Source of the DNA: JANRKG01 sp033763635
GTDB taxonomy: Bacteria; Cyanobacteriota; Cyanobacteriia; GCF-001939115
Assembly: GCA_033763635.1 (NCBI GenBank)
Contig: JANRKG010000078.1
Location: 1 to 6,906, forward strand
Length of the DNA: 6,906 nt
Direction of reading: 5' to 3'
The translations under genes and the position numbers were made by a program. Below the pieces are notes generated by a model. It worked only from the letters and a program-made list of their open reading frames with translations, was not told the DNA's origin and did no database searches. Below, one piece after another: positions 1 through 6,400 of the stretch (position 1 is its first letter; each line of letters starts with the position of its first letter).

Positions 1-826
1 CGTTGTGATTCTGCCCGCATTCGGGGCCAGCGTTCAGGAAATGCAATTGCTGAATGAAAAGCAATGCACGATCGTAGATACCACCTGTCCCTGGGTTTCT
101 AAAGTTTGGAACACCGTTGAGAAACATAAGAAAAGCATCTACACCTCGATTATTCATGGCAAGTACAACCATGAGGAGACCGTCGCCACCAGTTCCTTCG
201 CGGGCACCTATCTGATCGTGCTCAACCTGGCAGAAGCCCAATACGTGTGTGACTACATCTTGAACGGTGGCGATCGAGAGGTGTTCATGGCAAAGTTCGG
301 CAAAGCCTGTTCTCAGGGCTTTGAACCCGATCGCGATCTCGTCCGGGTGGGGATTGCGAATCAGACGACAATGCTCAAAGGCGAAACCGAGCAGATTGGG
401 AAACTGTTCGAACACACCCTATTGAAAAAATATGGACCTGCATCCCTCAATGAGCATTTCCTAAGCTTTAACACGATTTGTGATGCAACCCAGGAACGGC
501 AAGATGCCATGTTTACCCTGGTGGATGAAAAATTAGACCTGATGATTGTGATTGGGGGCTACAACTCTTCCAATACCACCCACTTACAGGAAATCGCCGT
601 AGAGCGGAGCATCCCTTCCTACCATATTGATAGTGCCGATCGCATTGGGCCAGGAAACCGAGTGGAACACAAACCCCTGAACCAATCCCTGATTGTGCAA
701 GACCCCTGGCTGCCGAAAGGTCCGATCGTCGTCGGGGTGACATCGGGAGCCTCGACTCCAGACAAAGTGGTTGCAGATGTCATTGAAAAAATCTTTGCCC
801 TGAAAGCAACGGCTCTCGTTTCGTAA
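1..826 (+). CDS. ispH: 4-hydroxy-3-methylbut-2-enyl diphosphate reductase (IspH/LytB), 5'-truncated
   Basis: IspH is the last enzyme of the MEP isoprenoid pathway. It reductively removes the hydroxyl of HMBPP to give IPP and DMAPP, using a 4Fe-4S cluster in the cytoplasm. The reading frame is open to the left edge (first whole codon at 2-4), so the N-terminus, including the first cluster cysteine, is outside the window. The visible 274 codons carry the rest of the active site. Counting the GTG at 5 as residue 1, these are the second cluster cysteine in DTTCPWVSKVW (C28), the HGKYNHEE histidines (51, 56), the QTT segment (120-122), the third cysteine in NTICDAT (C159), the substrate-binding SSNTTHL (188-194) and VTSGASTP (245-252). 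The extra segment between the histidines and QTT is typical of the roughly 400-residue cyanobacterial/plant enzymes. The GTG at 5 is not the start because the fold continues upstream of it. Identity is very secure. No convincing terminator follows the stop. Confidence 0.97.
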   Translation, partial: VVILPAFGASVQEMQLLNEKQCTIVDTTCPWVSKVWNTVEKHKKSIYTSIIHGKYNHEETVATSSFAGTYLIVLNLAEAQYVCDYILNGGDREVFMAKFGKACSQGFEPDRDLVRVGIANQTTMLKGETEQIGKLFEHTLLKKYGPASLNEHFLSFNTICDATQERQDAMFTLVDEKLDLMIVIGGYNSSNTTHLQEIAVERSIPSYHIDSADRIGPGNRVEHKPLNQSLIVQDPWLPKGPIVVGVTSGASTPDKVVADVIEKIFALKATALVS

Positions 827-895
827 CCTGTCCGGAGAATGACCCCTTCCCCCTGATCTTCCTAACTTAGGGAGACGATCGTTTCATCTGAAGAT

Positions 896-904
896 TGCTA
901 CTAT
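896..904 (+). promoter_or_regulatory. Candidate extended -10 promoter for the metallopeptidase gene
   Basis: TG-C-TACTAT at 896-904 reads as an extended -10 element (TGn followed by a hexamer matching TATAAT at four of six positions). No good -35 hexamer lies 16-18 bp upstream. It would start transcription near 911 and give a leader of about 24 nt. It is a weak match and the only candidate seen in the 108-bp gap. Read-through from ispH is the alternative. Confidence 0.25.
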
Positions 905-924
905 CAAAGCAAAATTCTGCTTTG
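905..924 (+). other. Hairpin touching the ribosome binding site of the metallopeptidase gene
   Basis: CAAAGCA (905-911) and TGCTTTG (918-924) are perfect 7-bp complements around a 6-nt AT-rich loop. A U-G pair (904/925) could extend the stem. The 3' arm runs into the first G residues of the Shine-Dalgarno GGGAG, so the folded transcript would partly hide it. If transcription starts near 911 only half the stem is made, so the structure matters only on longer transcripts such as ispH read-through. Confidence 0.45.
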
Positions 925-928
925 GGAG
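924..928 (+). promoter_or_regulatory. Ribosome binding site of the metallopeptidase gene
   Basis: GGGAG lies six bases before the ATG at 935, a good Shine-Dalgarno position. It supports 935 as the start. The first G is shared with the 3' arm of the adjacent hairpin. Confidence 0.7.
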
Positions 929-934
929 ACAATT

Positions 935-1804
935 ATGGACTGGGAACGGGGGCGCAGGAGTACAAACGTCGAAGATCGACGGGGAATGGGAGCGGCGGGG
1001 CCGATCGTCGGGGGTGGAATTGGCACTCTCCTGCTGGCTTTGTTAGTGTCCTTCCTGGGGGGCGATCCGGGGGTAATCCTGGATCAAGCCAACAACCCAG
1101 CCAATCGCCAACCAGTTCCCGAAGCCCGAACCCAATCCCCCCGCTCTGGCCCGCCAGCGCAGGATGAAATGGCCCAGTTTGTATCCGTTGTTCTGGCGGA
1201 TACCGAAGATACCTGGCGGGAACTGTTTCGGCAAAATGGGAAAACCTATGTAGAACCCAAACTCGTTCTATTCTCAGGGTCCGTGAATTCTGCCTGTGGA
1301 TATGCCCAGGCGGCGGTGGGGCCATTCTATTGTCCACAAGATCAAAAGGTTTACATTGACCTGGATTTCTACCGGGATCTGCGAGTCAAGCATAATGCTC
1401 CGGGGGATTTTGCCCAGGCGTATGTGATCGCCCATGAAGTCGGGCATCATGTTCAGAACGTATTGGGAATTTCCAAGCAAGTTCGAGTGAAGCAAAGCCA
1501 GGTGAGTAAAGCCGAAGCCAATCAGCTTTCAGTGCGCTTAGAATTGCAGGCGGACTGTTTCGCCGGAATCTGGGCACACCATGCCCAACGATCGCGCCAG
1601 GTTCTCGAACAAGGAGACATTGAAGAAGCTCTGAACGCCGCCAGCAGTATTGGGGACGATCGCTTGCAAAAACAGGCAAGAGGGTATGCGAACCCTGAAT
1701 CCTTTACTCACGGGAGTTCTCAGCAACGGGTCAAATGGTTCCGGCGAGGGATTGAAAGCGGGGAACCTGCTCAGTGCAATACCTTTGCGGTTGCAAATCC
1801 GTAA
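935..1804 (+). CDS. YpfJ-family (KPN_02809-type) neutral zinc metallopeptidase
   Basis: This 289-residue protein, close to the length of E. coli YpfJ, is a predicted membrane-anchored zinc peptidase of the Zn_peptidase family (PF04228). A short charged N-terminus with the family's RR-rich WERGRRSxNVEDRRG stretch (3-17) is followed by a glycine-rich hydrophobic segment (about 22-42), the likely single membrane anchor. A Pro/Gln/Asn-rich linker (about 51-77) leads to the catalytic domain. The zinc-binding HEVGH is at 167-171 (H167, H171 ligands, E168 catalytic), and LELQADCFAG at 202-211 supplies the expected third acidic ligand (E204 or D207). Other family marks are CGYAQAAVGPFYCPQDQKVYID (from 121) and THGSSQQRVKWFRRG (from 258). 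Cysteines 121 and 133 could pair if the domain is periplasmic. The start is supported by GGGAG six bases upstream. The natural substrate of the family is not established, so the cellular role is unknown. It is convergent with the binding-protein gene. Confidence 0.93.
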   Translation: MDWERGRRSTNVEDRRGMGAAGPIVGGGIGTLLLALLVSFLGGDPGVILDQANNPANRQPVPEARTQSPRSGPPAQDEMAQFVSVVLADTEDTWRELFRQNGKTYVEPKLVLFSGSVNSACGYAQAAVGPFYCPQDQKVYIDLDFYRDLRVKHNAPGDFAQAYVIAHEVGHHVQNVLGISKQVRVKQSQVSKAEANQLSVRLELQADCFAGIWAHHAQRSRQVLEQGDIEEALNAASSIGDDRLQKQARGYANPESFTHGSSQQRVKWFRRGIESGEPAQCNTFAVANP

Positions 1805-1834
1805 GGAAATGGCTTGAAAAGGATGTCCATTCAT

Positions 1835-1889
1835 AAAATCGTAGGTCAGGCATCTTGCCTGTGTGCAAGCGAGACGATTGCCCTACGAT
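1835..1889 (-). terminator. Possible terminator of the amino-acid-binding protein gene
   Basis: Read on the minus strand, the 8-bp outer stem (ATCGTAGG paired with CCTACGAT) is directly followed by a short T-run (TTTT, 1838 down to 1835). It sits 34 bp past the stop of the binding-protein gene. The long interrupted stem is unlike a classical terminator, and the T-run is short. On the plus strand a T5 run (1899-1903) lies ten bases past the same structure, so it might act for both convergent genes. Confidence 0.35.
1838..1889. repeat. 52-bp double-hairpin inverted-repeat element (REP/MITE-like)
   Basis: The outer arms ATCGTAGG (1838-1845) and CCTACGAT (1882-1889) are perfect complements. They enclose hairpin I, CAGGCA-TCT-TGCCTG (1847-1861, perfect 6-bp stem), and hairpin II, GCAAGCG-AGA-CGATTGC (1865-1881, 7 bp with one mismatch). 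The two hairpins are diverged inverted copies of one another: reading the right half in reverse complement gives the same GTAGGnCA...TCT...GC pattern, and the two loops TCT and AGA are complementary. The core CAGGCATCTTGCCTG resembles short palindromes that I recall as dispersed in many copies in cyanobacterial genomes; this recollection was not checked. No clear target-site duplication flanks it. It fills the gap between two convergent genes, a usual place for such elements. Confidence 0.7.
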
Positions 1890-1922
1890 GGGTATTCCTT
1901 TTTCCAGGAAATCTTCTGATCT

Positions 1923-3008
1923 CTAACGAAATGGGGGCGAGTACAGCAACCCATCCTGATTCCAGAGGTTATTCAACCCTCTGGGCAGGTTCAAACGGGT
2001 TTTGGGGCCGAGGTTGCGATCGTAAACCTCTCCATAGTTGCCGACATGCTTGATCACGCGGGCTGCGAAGTCATTGGGTAAGCCCATGTCCTTCCCTAGA
2101 TTCCCTTCCGTTCCCAGAAAACGCTTCACGACGGGATCGGGACTGTTCAATGCCTGGGGTAAAGATTGGGTTGTAATTCCCAATTCTTCCGCATTAATGA
2201 GCGTATAGACAACCCACCGAACCGTATCCGCCCAACGGGGATCTCCCGTTGCGACCGCTGGGGCCAGGGGTTCCTTCGATAGCACCTCGTCGAGGATCAG
2301 GTGGTCTTCCGGTTTGGGTAGGGCAATGCGGCGAGAAGCGAGTTGGGAGCGATCGGACGTAACGGCATCACACCGCCCCTCTGCGTAGGCTGTAAAAGTC
2401 GCATTGACATCCTCAAAGACCACAGGCTTGTAGGGCAGATTGCGCTTCTGCATCTGGTCCGAAATATTTTGTTCGTTCGTGGTCCCGGTCTGAGTGCAGA
2501 TCGTCTTTCCTTTTAGATCTTGAATCGACTTAACCGCACCATTGCTCCGAACCATCAATCCCTGGCTGTCATAGAACACCACGGGTGCAAATTCCAAACG
2601 CACCGCTGTATCCCGGTTCAGGGTCCAGGTAGTGTTGCGGCTCAAAAGGTCGATCGCCCCCGTTTGCAGGGCTGTAAAGCGCTCTTTCGCATTGAGGTTA
2701 CGGTACTCTACCGCATCAGGATTATCAAACAGGGCCGCCGCCACTGCCCGACAGATATCTACATCTAAGCCTGAATATTTGCCTTCCTGGTTGACAAAGC
2801 TAAATCCCGATAACTCACCACTCACGCCGCAGATGAGCTTACCCCGACTCAAGATCGTATCTAAACGACTCTGACCTTGAGCAGGCGAAGCGGACTGACC
2901 TGTTGAGGTTGTGGCCGCTGAGTTAGGTGGCGCAGATGTTTGTCCACCGCAGGCAACCAGAGACCCTAGCAACAGCGTTGCCAACAATCGAATACTCCAA
3001 AAAGGCAT
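1923..3008 (-). CDS. Polar/general L-amino-acid ABC transporter substrate-binding lipoprotein (AapJ/BztA/NatF family)
   Basis: This 361-residue solute-binding protein should capture amino acids in the periplasm for an ABC importer. It begins with a basic-hydrophobic signal peptide ending in the lipobox LVAC (17-20), so C20 is the predicted lipidated N-terminus. A Ser/Ala/Thr/Gln/Pro-rich tether (about 21-48) follows, then an SBP_bac_3 domain. Family marks are RGKLICGVSGELSGFSFV (55-72), GKYSGLDVDICRAVAAALF (77-95), LSRNTTWTLNRD (122-133), LKGKTICTQTGTTNE (165-179), GRCDAVTSD (211-219), HVGNYGEVYDRNLG (321-334) and the end LPRGLNNLW...GLLYSPPFR, which is diagnostic of the AapJ/BztA type. Lipid anchoring differs from the soluble proteobacterial members. 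No Shine-Dalgarno is evident before the ATG at 3006-3008. The small gene ends 31 bp upstream, so both are probably on one transcript. No permease or ATPase gene is adjacent, so the partner transporter must be encoded elsewhere. The actual ligand cannot be read from sequence. Confidence 0.94.
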   Translation of the reverse strand: MPFWSIRLLATLLLGSLVACGGQTSAPPNSAATTSTGQSASPAQGQSRLDTILSRGKLICGVSGELSGFSFVNQEGKYSGLDVDICRAVAAALFDNPDAVEYRNLNAKERFTALQTGAIDLLSRNTTWTLNRDTAVRLEFAPVVFYDSQGLMVRSNGAVKSIQDLKGKTICTQTGTTNEQNISDQMQKRNLPYKPVVFEDVNATFTAYAEGRCDAVTSDRSQLASRRIALPKPEDHLILDEVLSKEPLAPAVATGDPRWADTVRWVVYTLINAEELGITTQSLPQALNSPDPVVKRFLGTEGNLGKDMGLPNDFAARVIKHVGNYGEVYDRNLGPKTRLNLPRGLNNLWNQDGLLYSPPFR

Positions 3009-3039
3009 AGATGATTGTGAACGGTTATTAATTTATTAG

Positions 3040-3270
3040 TTACAGTTGATAGCTGGTCATCGCGCGATCGTGGGCTAAATCCCGAATCAACGTCAAGCGA
3101 GACTCAATGTAGCCTTGCAGAATATCCGTTTCGTGATTGTTCAGGGGGCGTTCCTGGTAGAGTTGCCGCAGCAACCATTGAACCAGGCTACTATCGTCTA
3201 AATTGAGCAGAATGGTCGCTTGGGTGGCTTCCACCAGGGACCAGAGCTGACGCAGCATTAAAGGAGTCAT
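3040..3270 (-). CDS. Small conserved-looking protein of unknown function (76 aa)
   Basis: I do not recognise a named family. The protein is short, without signal peptide, membrane segment or cysteines, and looks helical. An N-terminal helix (LRQLWSLVEATQATILL) is followed by an acidic turn (NLDDSSL), a second helix (VQWLLRQLYQE), and a third stretch (ETDILQGYIESRLTLIRDLAHDR) with regular hydrophobic spacing and an acidic/basic mix. It reads as a genuine coding sequence rather than a chance frame. The ATG at 3268-3270 is preceded by AGAGG four bases upstream, it lies in the same direction as both neighbours, and it ends just 31 bp before the binding-protein gene. A second ATG four codons in has no such site. 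A cytoplasmic protein cotranscribed with an amino-acid-binding lipoprotein could be regulatory, but this is only inference. Similar small hypothetical proteins probably occur in other cyanobacteria. Confidence 0.75.
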   Translation of the reverse strand: MTPLMLRQLWSLVEATQATILLNLDDSSLVQWLLRQLYQERPLNNHETDILQGYIESRLTLIRDLAHDRAMTSYQL

Positions 3271-3466
3271 AATTCCTCTGCTTAAGTCTTTCTTTATATT
3301 CCTACGTTACCTTGAACCTGGCAAGACTGTCGGACTCCAAAATAAGATTAAATGCTACGCTACAAAACCTGTTACAAGTCAACTAAACTTCACTTTCACA
3401 GGGAGAATGCAGAAAAAGGTGCGAAATTTAATAAATAATTAATGAGTAATGACAGATAAAAGTAAT
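3271..3466 (-). promoter_or_regulatory. AT-rich intergenic region, likely promoter of the small gene / binding-protein pair
   Basis: This 196-bp gap separates the kinase stop from the small gene. Two weak minus-strand promoter candidates are visible. One is a TATAAA box (3293-3298) with TTGCCA (3319-3324) 20 bp upstream, which would give a leader of roughly 16 nt holding the AGAGG site. The other is TTGACT (3377-3382) with TAGCAT (3352-3357) at a long 19-bp spacing. The part next to the kinase stop (about 3427-3470) is very AT-rich, with no GC-rich terminator stem. No open frame of note or RNA gene is seen here. Confidence 0.3.
3275..3279 (-). promoter_or_regulatory. Ribosome binding site of the 76-aa protein gene
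   Basis: The minus strand reads AGAGG four bases before the ATG at 3268-3270. This is the clearest Shine-Dalgarno among the minus-strand genes, and it decides the start in favour of the first ATG. Confidence 0.6.
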
Positions 3467-6400
3467 TTATTGACTTTTCACATGGGGTTGGGTGAGCCTC
3501 ACAATCTGTTCAAAAGCAAAGTCTTGGACCAGATGTCCCAGGTTGAGGGCGAGGGAGTGATGCTCTGGCGGAATTTCATCAATCACGCTTTGGACCCGGC
3601 AATCTTCACAGGATAGGTTTGCTTGATGAAGTTTCACAATCCACTCGTAGGGCATTACGGTCAAGTGATTCGCATCCAGTTTTTCCACCACTGGGAAGGA
3701 AATGGGAGGTGCCGATGGGCGATCGTCTTCAGAGTAGGTGTAACGCAATCCCAAATACTCCGCCAGTTTATTCAAGAGCAGTTCTTCCTGAAAAGGCTTG
3801 CTGATGTAGTCATCACACCCCGATTCCAGGGCACGGGTCCGGTCTTCAGAACATGCCTGAGCCGTTAAAGCAATGATGATACTTGGCTCTTGACTTGGCT
3901 CTTGACTTGGCTCCCTGTTCCGCTCCTCCGCCCGAATGCGGCGAGTGGTTGCAGCCCCGTCCAACTCCGGCATGCGTAGATCCATCCAGATGAGGTGGGG
4001 CTGCCATTGCCGCCATTGAAGTAACGCTTGCTCCCCATCCTCCGCCTCTCGGACTTCCAGGTCCAATCTCCTCAGCAATTCAGCTAATAACAGTCGATTT
4101 TCGGGCTGGTCATCGACGACAAGAATCCGGTACTTCGGTTGCCCTGGAACCAATCCCGTCACACGAGGAACCGATCGCGTCACTGGTTGAGCAGCACCCG
4201 TTGCCTCATGTACAGGAATTGTAAATTCAAAGAGAGTGCCCTGTCCAACGGTACTCTCAACCGTCAGAGTGCCCCCCATGCACTGAACTAATTCCCGACT
4301 GATGGTAAGGCCAAGGCCCGTTCCTTCAGACGATTGTTTTCCTGCACTTGCCTGGGCAAAAGCATCAAAAATGAGTTCTAAATCGTGCGGGGCAATGCCA
4401 ATGCCTGTGTCAATGACCTGGAAGGAGAGAGAGAGGGGGGATGTTTCCATTGAGGACTCGCTGATCTGGACCCGCAGCATCACCCATCCTGCGGGAGTAA
4501 ATTTAATGGCATTCCCAATGAGATTCATGAGAACTTGTTGTAGCTTTTGGCTATCGGTAACGACATACCGAAACACCTCTGGCGCAATTTCGAGATGCAA
4601 TTGAATTCCCTTCATCGCGATCCGCTGGCTAAAGGTAATTTTGAGGGAATTCAGCAAGTCCCATAAATCTACTTCCTGAAGGTCCAGGGTAATTTGCCCT
4701 GCCTCAATCTTCGAAAGATCTAGAATTTCATTGATTAAGCGCAGAAGATGATTGCCTCCCTTATGAATGATCTGCATATAGCATTGATACTCTGGGGAAA
4801 GGTCAGAGTTGCGGATCATTAATTGGGCGAATCCCAAAATACTATTGAGAGGTGTGCGAAGTTCGTGGCTCATATTTGCCAGAAAGATGCTCTTCGCCCG
4901 ATTGGCTGCTTCTGCCGCTTCCTTTGATTGTTGCAACTCCTGTTCAACCCGTTTGCGATCGGTAATATCCCGCACCATCACCAGTGCAGTTTCGTGATCA
5001 CAGGCAACAACGACCACTTCTTCAGATTGCAACCGATCGCCCATCCAAACCTGTTGTTCATACACCTGGGGTTCCTGGGTTCTCAACGCTTTTTGAATGA
5101 CCTGGATTTGGTGATTCGCCACTTCTGCGGGAACTAATTCACTTAAATGCCGACCCACTGGATTGATCCTGGCATCAATCAGATCAATTTGAGGATTTCG
5201 GTGGATGGAGTCTAGATAAACCCCCTCTGAATTAAAGACAGCAATCTGATCAGGGATCGCAGTCAGCATCGCCCGCATTCGGGCTTCACTGGCCTTTAGA
5301 GCAAGTTCCGCTTTCTTTTGTTCAGTAATATCAATTTCAATAATGGTGACGACAGAGCAGTGTGACGCTTCATCCCACCGCAACGCCTGAGTTGCCGAAA
5401 TCCAGAGCAAGTTGCCATCTTTGTTCCAAAATCGATATTCGATTAAACGGCTTGTTCCAATGACACTGACATCAAAGCCAGGGGTGATGACAAGATGTTT
5501 ATCCTCTGAGAAAACCCGCGACGGCCACAGGGTTGGATCGGCTTCCAGTTCCCAAACTTGATAACCAAAAACCTTTTCATAGCCAGCAGAGCGATAATCT
5601 GTCACCCAGGAACCATCTTTTAGTTCGCGCATGCTTGTGATCGCCGCGTTCGTACTATCTAAAACATCCGTTAGTTTCGCTTCAGAATTCTGGAGGGCAA
5701 GTTCTAGCCGCTTTCGATCGCTAATATCCCGTAACAGGGTCACAACACAGAGTTGGCCTTTGATCTCAGACACTTCTGCCGAAACGAGAACGGTCTTCGT
5801 TTCATTCAACTTGCTGCGGAATGTCACTTCCAGGTTATGCACCTTTCGGTCTTGATGCAGCAGTTCTATAAAATGATGATGCTCTTCGATTTTGTGCCAG
5901 AGTCCCAATTCAACTGGGGTCCGACCCAGCATTTCTTCACGGGTGTATCCGCAAAACTCCGCCATGCTTTGGTTCGTATCCACAATTGATCTTTCTGGAA
6001 ACTTTGTAATGACGATCGGATCTGGGCTGGCCTGAAACACCTTCGTAAAATTCCCCTCGGACTCTGCCAAAGCCGTTTTGATGCGATCGAAAGACTGTTG
6101 CAGTTGGAGAGAGGTTTGATTGAAAGAATGAATTAAGGTTTGCAATTCTGCAATGGGAGTTGTTTCAGATAAAGCGCCCTGCCAATCTCCCTGCGCTAAA
6201 GCAAGGCTGGCCTGATTCAGCTTGAGCAGTGGTTTGATAATCCATTGAGCCGTCAAAACACCGAGTACAACCGTTGCAATGAAGGTCAGGCAACAGAGAA
6301 GAATGGTGCGAGTTTTATTCGCCTGAATTTCTGCCGTAAAGTCTGATTCGGGCACCACTGTGACGATCAGCCAATCCAGCCCATAGGTGCCACGATTGGG

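Noticed and set aside
5..7. GTG at 5 as the start of ispH
   Set aside because: The frame is open to the window edge and the protein lacks the N-terminal part with the first cluster cysteine. The gene clearly begins upstream.
861..871. Small palindrome CCTAACTTAGG after ispH as a terminator
   Set aside because: The usable stem is only four pairs with no T-run, too weak to call.
933..1337. 134-codon minus-strand open frame inside the metallopeptidase gene
   Set aside because: It is antisense to a clear family member, rich in Pro/Arg/Gly from the GC-rich linker, with no start signal.
1838..1889. tRNA-like cloverleaf
   Set aside because: It is only 52 bp, has no anticodon arm or T-loop consensus and no acceptor-stem geometry. 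The symmetry is that of an inverted repeat.
1814..2053. Open frame of about 79 codons on the plus strand through the convergent gap
   Set aside because: It runs through the double-hairpin element and the antisense of the binding-protein C-terminus, and its translation shows no protein-like pattern.
3359..3376. NtcA-like site upstream of the small gene (TGTA-N10-TAGC on the minus strand)
   Set aside because: The spacing is ten instead of eight, the second half-site is wrong, and no -10 box lies at the usual distance. Amino-acid uptake under NtcA would be plausible, but the site does not support it.
3427..3470. AT-rich inverted repeats after the kinase stop as a terminator
   Set aside because: The pairing is almost all A-T and imperfect, as expected by chance in such AT-rich DNA.
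4302..4604. 100-codon plus-strand open frame antisense to the kinase ATPase domain
   Set aside because: It is the shadow of a strongly conserved coding region. The composition is unlike a protein and no ribosome binding site is seen.
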